Assembly (NCBI GenBank): GCA_036567945.1
Contig: DATCTM010000048.1
Coordinates: 13,594-77,593, forward strand
DNA: 64,000 nucleotides
From: BRH-c54 sp036567945
GTDB lineage: Bacteria > Bacteroidota > Bacteroidia > Flavobacteriales_E > Vicingaceae
Direction: 5' to 3'
This document shows positions 41,464 through 51,337 of the stretch, in pieces. The stretch's first letter is position 1. Every line of letters begins with the position of its first letter. The position numbers and the translations under genes were made by a program. The notes below the pieces were generated by a model, which searched no databases, was not told the origin of the DNA, and saw only the letters and a list, made by a program, of their open reading frames with translations.

Positions 41464-44400
41464 ATGAAACAACTTCAACTAATCTTAGTATTGGCTTTTT
41501 TAACAATTAAATTAGCTGTAACTGCTCAAACAAAATTACCTGAATGTAATACAGGAGTTCCTCATTTTAACATTGATTTATCTACTAACCCTGATAGTAT
41601 GTACATCACCCCTAATGTGGTCAGAACAGAACAATGTTGTGGAAGTCCTAATTCAAATGATAACTATGTATCGTTTTATGTGAAAGCACATCCTGATGTA
41701 GCTATGATTGAGGTAGATATTTATTCGGGAGCAAATCCTCCTGGTGATGCTGCAAAGTATAATGTAATTACCGGTGGTGATGCATTTACTCCCGGAATTT
41801 GTGGACCTGATATTAATGCAGGTTCTCCAACTTGTGTAACGTTGGATCCATCAGGGTATTTAAAGGTAACTTATTATAAACCTGGGAGTAATAAAAACCA
41901 ATATTATTTTAAGCAAATTCCTAAACCAATTTATCCTAATGATGATACTACAAGAGTTGGCTGTTCTTTGCCTTTAAATATTTATGGGTTAGATAATATT
42001 AGTATTACGTCTATTAATTCATCTACAGGAAACACTACTTTAGGTGCATATAATTCTTTATTAAGTTGCACTAATTGTGCTGAAACAATGTTTAGTCCTG
42101 GGTTATCAACTCCTGCTTGGATAGATTATCAAATTTGTGGTTCCCCTCAAGCTGCAGCTTGTGGAACCTATGCTTCTTGTGATACGGTAAGACTTTATAC
42201 TTTTGGAGAGTTAGCATTAAGCGTGAATCCAAATCCAGCTTCATTTTGTTCTGGAGGTGGTGGGGTAACTTTAACTGCAACCGCTACAGGTGGAGATGGG
42301 AATTACACTTTTAAATGGAAAGATAGTTTTGGTGTTGTTGTTTCTACCTCAAATGTTTACAACGCTAATTCAGCGGGTACTTTTACGGCAGAGGTTACTG
42401 ATGGATTAACAACTGTGTTATGTCCAGCAGAATATGTTTCCGTTCCGGTAACAATAGGAAACCCTCCAGTTGTTAACGCAGGTTTAGACCAAACATTATG
42501 TGCAACAAATCCTGCGGCATTGTTAAGTGGCTCCATTCAGTATGCCACAGGTGGAATTTGGACAGGTGGTAATGGAACTTTTAGTCCTGCTGCTGATTCG
42601 TTATTAACTGTTTATACACCAACCGCTGCAGAAATTAGCTCTGGTTCAGTAACCTTAACCTTAACAAGTACAGGAGCTGGTGGTGGTTGTGTTAATGATA
42701 GCGATAAAGTTATAATAACTTTTTCTGATACTATTTTTGTTAACCCATCTGCTGCTCCAATTGTTTGTAATGGAGATGTTACAACCATTTCTGCAAATGC
42801 AACAGGTGGTACAGCTCCTTTAACTTATGTATGGAGTAGTGGAGCGACAAGTTCTTCTATCTCTGCTTCTGCCGGAACATATAGTGTTATGGTTCGAGAT
42901 GCTGTTGGATGTGTTTCTTCTTCGTCAATAACTGTTATTGACCCTGCTCCAATGACATTGACACTTTCTAGTACAAATGTTTCTACTGATCCATCATGCG
43001 ATGGAAGTGCTTCTGTTGTAATTTCAGGTGGAGTAGCTCCATATTCAGTACTTTGGAGTAATTCAGAAACAACACTTACCACTTCTAATACATTATGTTA
43101 CGGTATTACAACTGTAACTGTTACTGATACTAACGGTTGCGTAGTTACTGGTAGTGTTGTTGTTAACAATCCTTCTTGTTCGGGTTTTAATGTTACAGCA
43201 TCATCAAGCGATGTGGATTGTTATGGCGGAACTAATGGAACAGCAACAGTTTTTCCAGTAGGAGGAACACCTACATATACTTATTTATGGAATTCAACTC
43301 CTAATCAAACAACACAAAGTGCTTCTAATTTACCCGCAGGGAACTATACGGTAACAGTTACTGATGATTTAGGTTGTGTTGATGTTGCAGGAGTTACTAT
43401 ATCTCAACCAACAGTTATTACTAACACCATTACGCATACAGATGTAACTACTATAGGTGGTTCGGATGGTTCTGCTACTGCAAACCCTCAAGGAGGAACT
43501 CCAAACTATAGTTATTTATGGACACCTGGAGGACAAACCACACAAACTGCTTCAAATCTTTCTTCTGCAGTTGGCGGATTAACATATTATTTAACCATCA
43601 CTGATGATAATTCTTGTACATATAATGATAGTGTATTAGTTAATCAACCTCCATGTAATAACTTTATTTTATCTGTAAATACAACTGATGTTACTTGTAA
43701 TGGATTATCAAATGGTAGTGCATATATAGTTATTGCTCATGGAACTCCTCCTTATAATATTGTATGGTCTCATGGTCCTACAAATGTTACAAGTGTAACA
43801 GGTCTTTCTTCAGGAATTTATTCCGTTACGGTTACCGATGCTTCCAACTGTACTACATTCCAAAACTTTACTATTACTGAACCAGCACCATTATCTTTAT
43901 CATTAGTACCTACAAATGTTGTTTGTAATGGTGATAAAAATGGAACAATAGATTTGTCTGTTGCAGGTGGTACTTTTCCTTATAAATATACTTGGAAGCT
44001 AGGGACTACAACAATTGCTAACCATGAAGATTTGGTGAATTTAGCTCCAGGTACTTATTCTGTTACTGTTACAGATGATAATAAATGTACAGCAACAGGT
44101 AGTGTTGGTATTACTCAACCAAATAAATTAGATGCTACAGCTATTGTTGTTGATAATATCTGCTATGGAACTACAAATGCTTCTATTGATATGACTCCAA
44201 CAGGAGGAATGTTACCTTATAATTACACATGGACAGGTCCTTCAGGTTTTACGAGTTCTTCAGAAGACATTTCTAATCTAAATGTTGGATTATATGAATT
44301 TAGTTTTACTGATGGAAATGGTTGTCAATCTCAAATTTACCAATCTTATGTTAATCAACCTGACACTGTTCTTATAGCAAATATTGATGTTCCTTGTCCA

Positions 44401-47400
44401 ACTCCAGGAGCTTCAACAGTAACTGTAAATGTAGATTCAATTATTGGTGGTAATGGTGGTCCTTATCAAATTTCTTTTGACAATCAAGTAACTTATCAAC
44501 CAACAGGAGTTTATACTTACAGCTTAAATGTTGGAGCAACTTATCAAGTTTGGGCAAGAGATACAAATGGATGTACTTCTATATCTCCTTATACTTTATC
44601 TATTGATACGAATGTTGCAGTTGCATCAGTAAATTTTAACACTTGTATTCCTTTTGGATCAACTACTATACCTGTTACTATAAACCCAACAGGTGGTAAT
44701 GGTGGTCCATACCAAGTTTCTACTGATGGTGGAACAACTTGGACATCAGTAGGTACTTATCTAGTGAATTTAGCTGTTGATGCTACTCATAATGTTATAG
44801 TTAGAGATACTAATAATTGTGTTTCTACAAATTATTCATTTTATATTCCTGCAGAAATCAGTTCAAACATTACCATGATTTCAGAAGTGAGTTGTTTAGG
44901 TTTTAATGACGGAGCCTTAGACTTAACAGTAAGCGGAGGAGTACCGAATTATAATTTTGCATGGACTGGTCCATCAAGTTATACTTCATCAAGTGAAGAT
45001 TTAGCAGGATTATTTGCAGGTATGTATTATGTTACCATTACTGATGATGAAGGATGTACTAAATTAGATTCTATAGAAATTACTACTGTTATAGATACCA
45101 TTAACCCTACCATTACTTGTATTGGCAATCAAATAGTAAATACCTCTTCTATCTCTTGTGATTATACTGTCTCTGGAATTGCTTGGGATGCTGTCGCTAC
45201 AGATAATTGCGTAGTAAGCAACCTTTCTTATTCACTTTCCGGAGCAACAATAGGAACAGGTTCCACATTAAATAATGTAGCTTTTAATCTAGGAACAACA
45301 ACTGTTACTTGGACTGCAACAGATAGTTTACGAAATACAGCACAATGTACCTATACCATTACTGTTATTGACAACATTAATCCAAGCATAGTAGCATGTG
45401 GAGCAGGCAATCAAACAGTAAATGTAGATGCAGGACAATGTACATACACACAAACAGCCAATGTATGGGATGCCACAGCAACAGACAACTGTACTGTAAG
45501 CACCATCACAGCAGATTTAAGTGGAGCAACAACAGCAACAGGCTTAAGCACTTTAAACGGAGTAAGCTTCAATACTGGTGTAACCACTGTATTATGGACA
45601 GTAACCGATACAGTAGGCAACAGCACAACATGTACCTACACTATTACTGTTATTGACAACATTAATCCAAGCATAGTAGCATGTGGAGCAGGCAATCAAA
45701 CCGTAAATGTAGATGCAGGACAATGTACATACACACAAACAGCCAATGTGTGGGATGCCACAGCAACAGACAACTGTACGGTAAGCACCATCACAGCAGA
45801 TTTAAGTGGAGCAACAACAGCAACAAGCTTAAGCACTTTAAATGGCGTAAGCTTCAACACAGGTGTAACCACTGTATTATGGACAGTAACCGATACAGTA
45901 GGCAACAGCACAACATGTACCTATACTATTACTGTTATTGACAACATTAATCCAAGCATAGTAGCATGTGGAGCAGGCAATCAAGTAATGGCAGCAGATT
46001 CAGGCGTGTGTACATATACCCATTTAGATAACACTTGGGATGCCACAGCAACTGATAATTGTACGGTAGATTCAATATATTACACTTTATCAGGAGCAAC
46101 TTTTGGAACAGGAACTACCTTGAATGGTGTTACTTTTAACAATGGTATTACCATGGTATTATGGACAGTAACCGATACGGTTGGTAATACAGTAACGTGT
46201 TCTTTTTCTGTAGATGTATTAGACACAGAAGCTCCTATAATTTCTAATTGTCCTACTGATATTACTGTTAGTAACGATAGTAGCGTATGTGGTGCTGTTG
46301 TAACATGGACACCTCCAACATTTACTGATAATTGTGGTGCAACCATGACAAGTACTCACAACCCGGGCGATTCTTTTATAGTAGGAACTACAGTAGTAAC
46401 CTATACAGTAACTGATTCTGCCGGAAATGTATCTACTTGTACTTTTAATGTAATTGTAAATGATACGGAACTTCCAATCATTACTTGTTCGCCTCAAATC
46501 GCTTCTTGTGATTCGTTGGTAAACTTTAATGCACCAACTGCAACAGACAACTGTGGAATACTTTCAATTACCCAAATAGCAGGATTGCCTAGTGGATCAA
46601 TCTTCCCGGTTGGAACTACTACCAATACTTTTGAAGTAATAGATATACATAACAATATTGCTCAATGTTCTTTTGATGTCGTTATCCATCCAACACCAAT
46701 CATTTCTTCTGTATCAACAGATGTGAGTTGTTTCGGATTAAATGATGGAAGCATTGATATTACAGTAACTAACGGAACAACACCTTATACTTTCGCATGG
46801 AGTAATTCAGCCAATACTGAAGATATAGCTAACTTAGCTCCAGGTATTTATTCAGTAACTGTAACCGATTCTAACTCGTGTACGGCTACAGCTCAAGATA
46901 CCATTTCAGAGCCGGCTTTATTAACGATAGTTGCAACTGATACCAACGTTACTTGTTTTGGAGGAAGCAATGGTGCTATTGATGTAACTGTTTCAGGTGG
47001 TATTGCTCCTTACACTTACTTATGGAATACCAATGATACTATAGCAGATTTAAGTAATCTTTCTGTAGGATATTATGAAGTAACCGTTACTGATTCAAAT
47101 GGATGTACAGTTAGTTATTCAACAACCATTACCTCTCCTGATTCTATAGCAATACAAACCACAGCTAATAACGCTACTTGTTTAGGTGCTAATGGAAGTG
47201 TTCAAACACAAGTTACTGGTGGGGTAATGCCTTACAGTTATGCTTGGTCTAATGGTGACACTACTTTAAACTTAAGCAGTGTTACAGCAGGAGTTTATAC
47301 GTTAGTTGTAACAGATGCAAATGGTTGCACTGCTCAAATTACAGACACGGTTAATTCTGTTTCTAACTTGGTAGTTGAGTTGGCTACCGAAGATGTATCT

Positions 47401-48105
47401 TGTTATGGAAAAGCAGATGGTGAGATTAGAGTAATTACTACTAACGGAAATCCTCCTTATGCTTATAATTGGTCAACAGGAGATAGTACTTCTGTAGCGT
47501 CAGGATTAGATGTTGGTGGATACTATGTAATCGTAACCGATTCATTTGGTTGTCAAGACAGCTTGTATGCTACTATTTACCAACCGGATTCTTTAGTAGT
47601 TGAGTTAGATGCTTATGAATATCCTTCAGGAACAAACATTAGTTTGTATGGAGGTGAAGATGGGTCTATCGTTTCTATGGTATTTGGTGGAACTTCTCCT
47701 TATGAATACTTATGGTCAACAGGAGATACAACTGCTGATATTAATGATTTGAAAGCAGGTGAATACTCAGTTATTGTTACAGATGAAAATGGCTGTACTG
47801 GTTTCGCAAAAATTGTATTAACACAACCTAATGTTCTTGAGATGCCAAATGGATATTCTCCAAATGGTGATGGAAGTAACGATTTCTTTGTGATTAAAGG
47901 AGTGGAAGCTTATCCGGATAATGAGATTGTAGTATTTAACCGTTGGGGAAATATAGTTTATGAAGGTAAAAATTATAATAATGAATGGAATGGAGGTAAT
48001 AAATCCGGAGAGGATTTACCTGACGGAACCTACTTTGTAATATTTAAAGTATTGTCTCCAGAAGAAATCACTTTACAAGGATATGTTGATTTAAGAAGAA
48101 AATAA
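41464..48105 (+). CDS. Giant SprB-repeat / HYR adhesin with type B T9SS sorting domain
   Basis: A 2213-residue secreted protein. It has a signal peptide (cleavage near TAQT), a Cys-containing N-terminal domain, and many SprB-type repeats of about 40 residues (roughly 430-1210 and 1745-2120). These share phrases such as VTVTDxNGC and PYxYxWSxG. A block of HYR domains lies at about 1210-1740. The last 85 residues (MPNGYSPNGDGSNDFF, VFNRWGNIVYEG, DLPDGTYFV) are the gliding-motility-associated C-terminal domain, a type B signal for type IX secretion. Expected at the cell surface, as adhesin or gliding filament. A PorP/SprF-type gene follows, as usual for type B cargo. Confidence 0.95.
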   Translation: MKQLQLILVLAFLTIKLAVTAQTKLPECNTGVPHFNIDLSTNPDSMYITPNVVRTEQCCGSPNSNDNYVSFYVKAHPDVAMIEVDIYSGANPPGDAAKYNVITGGDAFTPGICGPDINAGSPTCVTLDPSGYLKVTYYKPGSNKNQYYFKQIPKPIYPNDDTTRVGCSLPLNIYGLDNISITSINSSTGNTTLGAYNSLLSCTNCAETMFSPGLSTPAWIDYQICGSPQAAACGTYASCDTVRLYTFGELALSVNPNPASFCSGGGGVTLTATATGGDGNYTFKWKDSFGVVVSTSNVYNANSAGTFTAEVTDGLTTVLCPAEYVSVPVTIGNPPVVNAGLDQTLCATNPAALLSGSIQYATGGIWTGGNGTFSPAADSLLTVYTPTAAEISSGSVTLTLTSTGAGGGCVNDSDKVIITFSDTIFVNPSAAPIVCNGDVTTISANATGGTAPLTYVWSSGATSSSISASAGTYSVMVRDAVGCVSSSSITVIDPAPMTLTLSSTNVSTDPSCDGSASVVISGGVAPYSVLWSNSETTLTTSNTLCYGITTVTVTDTNGCVVTGSVVVNNPSCSGFNVTASSSDVDCYGGTNGTATVFPVGGTPTYTYLWNSTPNQTTQSASNLPAGNYTVTVTDDLGCVDVAGVTISQPTVITNTITHTDVTTIGGSDGSATANPQGGTPNYSYLWTPGGQTTQTASNLSSAVGGLTYYLTITDDNSCTYNDSVLVNQPPCNNFILSVNTTDVTCNGLSNGSAYIVIAHGTPPYNIVWSHGPTNVTSVTGLSSGIYSVTVTDASNCTTFQNFTITEPAPLSLSLVPTNVVCNGDKNGTIDLSVAGGTFPYKYTWKLGTTTIANHEDLVNLAPGTYSVTVTDDNKCTATGSVGITQPNKLDATAIVVDNICYGTTNASIDMTPTGGMLPYNYTWTGPSGFTSSSEDISNLNVGLYEFSFTDGNGCQSQIYQSYVNQPDTVLIANIDVPCPTPGASTVTVNVDSIIGGNGGPYQISFDNQVTYQPTGVYTYSLNVGATYQVWARDTNGCTSISPYTLSIDTNVAVASVNFNTCIPFGSTTIPVTINPTGGNGGPYQVSTDGGTTWTSVGTYLVNLAVDATHNVIVRDTNNCVSTNYSFYIPAEISSNITMISEVSCLGFNDGALDLTVSGGVPNYNFAWTGPSSYTSSSEDLAGLFAGMYYVTITDDEGCTKLDSIEITTVIDTINPTITCIGNQIVNTSSISCDYTVSGIAWDAVATDNCVVSNLSYSLSGATIGTGSTLNNVAFNLGTTTVTWTATDSLRNTAQCTYTITVIDNINPSIVACGAGNQTVNVDAGQCTYTQTANVWDATATDNCTVSTITADLSGATTATGLSTLNGVSFNTGVTTVLWTVTDTVGNSTTCTYTITVIDNINPSIVACGAGNQTVNVDAGQCTYTQTANVWDATATDNCTVSTITADLSGATTATSLSTLNGVSFNTGVTTVLWTVTDTVGNSTTCTYTITVIDNINPSIVACGAGNQVMAADSGVCTYTHLDNTWDATATDNCTVDSIYYTLSGATFGTGTTLNGVTFNNGITMVLWTVTDTVGNTVTCSFSVDVLDTEAPIISNCPTDITVSNDSSVCGAVVTWTPPTFTDNCGATMTSTHNPGDSFIVGTTVVTYTVTDSAGNVSTCTFNVIVNDTELPIITCSPQIASCDSLVNFNAPTATDNCGILSITQIAGLPSGSIFPVGTTTNTFEVIDIHNNIAQCSFDVVIHPTPIISSVSTDVSCFGLNDGSIDITVTNGTTPYTFAWSNSANTEDIANLAPGIYSVTVTDSNSCTATAQDTISEPALLTIVATDTNVTCFGGSNGAIDVTVSGGIAPYTYLWNTNDTIADLSNLSVGYYEVTVTDSNGCTVSYSTTITSPDSIAIQTTANNATCLGANGSVQTQVTGGVMPYSYAWSNGDTTLNLSSVTAGVYTLVVTDANGCTAQITDTVNSVSNLVVELATEDVSCYGKADGEIRVITTNGNPPYAYNWSTGDSTSVASGLDVGGYYVIVTDSFGCQDSLYATIYQPDSLVVELDAYEYPSGTNISLYGGEDGSIVSMVFGGTSPYEYLWSTGDTTADINDLKAGEYSVIVTDENGCTGFAKIVLTQPNVLEMPNGYSPNGDGSNDFFVIKGVEAYPDNEIVVFNRWGNIVYEGKNYNNEWNGGNKSGEDLPDGTYFVIFKVLSPEEITLQGYVDLRRK
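45367..45936 (+). repeat. Two near-identical tandem 285-bp HYR-encoding units
   Basis: Units 45367-45651 and 45652-45936 are identical at all but a few bases and encode 95-residue HYR modules that differ at one residue (ATGLST versus ATSLST). A third copy starts at 45937 but diverges after about 50 bp. The high nucleotide identity points to recent duplication or ongoing homogenisation. Confidence 0.95.
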
Positions 48106-48216
48106 AAAATCCCATTCACATTAAAACGATTTACAATGAAACCAATTATAGATATACAAACAAAAAGAGAAGTGAAGAAATACAGTATTTATACTTCTTT
48201 TAAAACCTTTAATAAA

Positions 48217-49140
48217 ATGAATAAATTCATAATAATAGCTACGGTTGCATTATTTTGCTCCATAAACGCTAAAGCACAACAAGACCCACTGTTAACTCAA
48301 TATATGTTTAACGGATTGTTTTTAAACCCGGCTTATGCAGGTACTCGTCCATATATTTCTTCTACACTTACCTACAGAAATCAATGGGTAGGATTAGAAG
48401 GTGCTCCAGAAACAGCTATTGCAGCTATTGATGGTTCACTTCCTAATGAAAAAATGGGCTTAGGAGCTATTCTCTATCACGATAGAATAGGGGTTACCAA
48501 ACAAAATACCTTAATTCTTAATTATGCTTACAGCATTAAAACTTCTGAAACAGCAAAATTGTCCTTTGGTATTAATGCCGGATTTTCTCAATACAGTGCA
48601 AAACTTACAGATTTAACTGTTTGGGATGATGATGTAGTTTTTGAAAGTAATTTATCGAGCAAAATTTTACCAAAATTTGGAGCCGGGGCATATTATTATG
48701 CAGAACGCTATTATGTTGGTTTTTCTGTTCCTACCTTATTTGCTTATCAGGATGATATGGACTTTAATTTTAACTTAACACAATCCTCTTTTTTAAGACG
48801 CCATTATTTGCTTACTGCAGGTTATGTGTTTGATATCAATGAGAATTTTAAACTAAAACCATCTTTCTTAGGAAAATACGTACACCACGCACCTTTTGAG
48901 TTAGATTTCAACTTAAGTGTGTTGTATAAAGACACGTATTGGTTTGGCGTTTCTTATCGTTCAAACGATGCGTTGGCTTTAATTGTTGAATACCAAACTA
49001 ACTTGAATTTCAGATTAGGTTATTCTTATGATATCACTCTAACGGAGCTTAACAATCATTCTCACGGCTCACATGAAATAATGTTGGGAATAGACTTTGG
49101 AAAAGATTTAGCCAAAGTAAAAACACCTCGTTTCTTTTAA
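48217..49140 (+). CDS. PorP/SprF-family outer-membrane protein
   Basis: About 307 residues with signal peptide (cleavage near NAKAQQ) and a beta-rich body. The family signature QQDPLLTQYMFNGLFLNPAYAGTRPY is clear. PorP/SprF proteins partner type B T9SS cargo, holding it at the surface. ATG 48217 is preferred because the signal peptide starts there; an in-frame ATG at 48136 would put 27 extra residues ahead of it. The gene lies between the giant adhesin and the OmpA/TPR lipoprotein. Confidence 0.92.
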   Translation: MNKFIIIATVALFCSINAKAQQDPLLTQYMFNGLFLNPAYAGTRPYISSTLTYRNQWVGLEGAPETAIAAIDGSLPNEKMGLGAILYHDRIGVTKQNTLILNYAYSIKTSETAKLSFGINAGFSQYSAKLTDLTVWDDDVVFESNLSSKILPKFGAGAYYYAERYYVGFSVPTLFAYQDDMDFNFNLTQSSFLRRHYLLTAGYVFDINENFKLKPSFLGKYVHHAPFELDFNLSVLYKDTYWFGVSYRSNDALALIVEYQTNLNFRLGYSYDITLTELNNHSHGSHEIMLGIDFGKDLAKVKTPRFF

Positions 49141-49172
49141 AAAGTCATTATTAAAAAAATAAATACACTACA

Positions 49173-51071
49173 ATGAGAAAAAAATTATCTATAGCCACAT
49201 TAGCTTTCATCTTTATAGCTATTCTTTGGAGCTGCTCAAGTAACTACCACATAAAAAAAGGTAATTTGTATTACGATAACTTGGCGTATTCCTCTGCTAT
49301 TACCCATTACCAAAAAGCCTATGCTAAAACTAACGATGCAACTGTGGAAGAAAGATTGGCAGCATCTTATTATAAAACAAACAATATCCCTGCTGCGGAA
49401 GACACCTATAAAAAAGCCATCAGCAGAGAAGGACACTCTCCAAAATTATATTTTAATTATGCTAAAATATTAATGGAGATGAACAAGCATAACGAAGCTA
49501 TTCCTTATTTTAAAAAGTACTTAGCTGCTTATGAGGATGATTTAATTGCTGAAATGTTGTTGGCATCTTGTGTATCAATAAACGACAGATACAGAGATAC
49601 TACCTTGTATGAATTACAATCTGTTAAAGCGGATGAATTTGTAAATGCTTTTAGTGTAATTGAATACCAAGAAGGGGCTGTTTTTGTTGCTGACAAAGAA
49701 GTTTTTAGAGGGAGTAAAACTAGTCAGTGGACAGGAAACTCGTATTTAGATTTGTACGAAATTCAAAAAGATGAAGATGGGTATTGGATGGATCCTAAAG
49801 TACTAAAAGGAGACATTAACGGACGTTTTCATGAAGGTCCGGCATCATTCTCTAAAGATGGAAATACCGTTTACTTTACCAGAAGTAATTACTATAAAAG
49901 AAAAATGAAAGTAAATGAAGCCAATGAGAATAACCTGAAAATTTTTAAAGCAACGTTGGTGGATGGTAAATGGAAGAATTTAGAGGAATTCTCTTACAAT
50001 AGCGATGATTATTCTGTTGGACACCCTACGCTTTCTGACGATGAAAAAACATTATACTTTGTATCTGATATGCCAGGAGGACAAGGAGGTACAGATTTGT
50101 ACAAATCTGAATTAGTTGATGGAGCTTGGAGCAAGCCTGAAAACTTAGGAACTATCGTAAACACTAAAGGCAACGAAATGTTTCCTTACATCCATACCGA
50201 TGATGCGTTGTATTTTTCATCTGATGCACATAACTCTATGGGTGGTTTAGATGTATTTATTACTTACTTTAATGGAGAAGTGTGGGCTCAACCCGAAAAC
50301 TTAAACTACCCGCTAAACTCTACCAAAGATGATTTTGGTTACAACGTAAGCAAAAAGAATAGCAGTGTGGGTTTTGTTTCTTCATCGAGAACTGATGCCG
50401 ATAAAATGTACACTTACAAAAAGAACCCTCCTAAATTTAATTTATATGGTACAGCACGAGAAAAAGGTACGCAAAGAAGAGTGCAAGGCGTTACGGTAGA
50501 AATTACCAATGCTAAAACAGGCAAGGTAATTAGCATGGAAAGTGATGCTAAAGGTGAGTTTAAGTTAAAGTTAGAACCTGAAGCTGAATACGATTTGTAT
50601 TGTACTAAAAAAGGCTGTTTTACCCGTACAGATAAAATTTCTACCTTGGGATTAAAATATTCTCAAAATTTTTATGCTGATTTTGAAGTAGAGCCTATTG
50701 TTATTGATAAACCTATTGTGTTAGAAAATATTTATTATGATTTTGATAAATGGGACATCAGACCGGATGCTGCTCAAGAGCTAGACAAATTGGTTAAATT
50801 ATTAAAAGACAATCCAAGTATAGAAATAGAAATGAGTTCTCATACCGACTCTCGTGGCAACGACCAATACAATTTAGTATTGTCTAATAAGAGAGCAATG
50901 GCAGCTGTAAAATACTTAATTGCCAATGGAATTGATGCTAGTAGATTAACTTACAAAGGTTATGGAGAGAAAAAATTGGTAAACCAGTGTGCTAACGATG
51001 TAAAATGTACTAGAGCAGAACATCAGTTAAACAGAAGAACTGAATTTAAAGTAACTAAAATAAGAAAGTAA
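49173..51071 (+). CDS. TPR/PD40/OmpA lipoprotein (PorE-like)
   Basis: A 632-residue lipoprotein (lipobox ILWSCSS). Order of parts: TPR repeats (about 28-130), WD40-like PD40 segments (GPASFSKDGNTVYFTRS, GHPTLSDDEKTLYFVSD), a carboxypeptidase-regulatory-like domain (about 425-500), and a C-terminal OmpA peptidoglycan-binding domain (YYDFDKWDIRPDA, SSHTDSRGNDQYN, NRRTEFKV). This architecture is that of PorE-type proteins that anchor the T9SS trans-envelope complex. Third gene of the adhesin-PorP-PorE row and followed by a terminator. Confidence 0.9.
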   Translation: MRKKLSIATLAFIFIAILWSCSSNYHIKKGNLYYDNLAYSSAITHYQKAYAKTNDATVEERLAASYYKTNNIPAAEDTYKKAISREGHSPKLYFNYAKILMEMNKHNEAIPYFKKYLAAYEDDLIAEMLLASCVSINDRYRDTTLYELQSVKADEFVNAFSVIEYQEGAVFVADKEVFRGSKTSQWTGNSYLDLYEIQKDEDGYWMDPKVLKGDINGRFHEGPASFSKDGNTVYFTRSNYYKRKMKVNEANENNLKIFKATLVDGKWKNLEEFSYNSDDYSVGHPTLSDDEKTLYFVSDMPGGQGGTDLYKSELVDGAWSKPENLGTIVNTKGNEMFPYIHTDDALYFSSDAHNSMGGLDVFITYFNGEVWAQPENLNYPLNSTKDDFGYNVSKKNSSVGFVSSSRTDADKMYTYKKNPPKFNLYGTAREKGTQRRVQGVTVEITNAKTGKVISMESDAKGEFKLKLEPEAEYDLYCTKKGCFTRTDKISTLGLKYSQNFYADFEVEPIVIDKPIVLENIYYDFDKWDIRPDAAQELDKLVKLLKDNPSIEIEMSSHTDSRGNDQYNLVLSNKRAMAAVKYLIANGIDASRLTYKGYGEKKLVNQCANDVKCTRAEHQLNRRTEFKVTKIRK

Positions 51072-51095
51072 ATAGTAAATAGTTAGGTTAGAAAA

Positions 51096-51127
51096 GTCTG
51101 TAATGTTTATCGTTACAGGCTTTTTTT
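51096..51127 (+). terminator. Rho-independent terminator after the OmpA/TPR gene
   Basis: GTCTGTAA (51096-51103) pairs with TTACAGGC (51113-51120, one G-U pair), followed by seven T (51121-51127). It closes the T9SS cluster. The remaining gap to 51337 has no convincing gene. Confidence 0.8.
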
Positions 51128-51337
51128 ATGGATTCTAAATCATTTTTATGAGTTGTAGCAAGAAACTTATTAGCCTTCAATTCAGAAGTGTCAATATTTA
51201 ACTTATTTATTCCTTCAAGAATAATTAACCTGATATCTTTAATATTTTTCGTTAATAAGTTTAGTTCTACTTATATGAAAAGGATTGGTTTTAGTTCTAT
51301 ATTTTCTTCCTTCCAAACATACAAAAAAAATCCCAAA

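Noticed and set aside
45396..45941. Long overlapping frames on both strands within the giant adhesin repeats
   Set aside because: They repeat with the 285-bp unit and have Cys/His/Asn-rich translations caused by the repeat composition; they are shadows of the HYR modules.
51090..51285. Minus-strand reading frame of about 60 codons ending near 51093
   Set aside because: The translation looks protein-like (SELKANKFLATTHKNDLES) but it has no usable start codon and its end lies inside the terminator hairpin. It may be a gene remnant, but I cannot support it as a gene.
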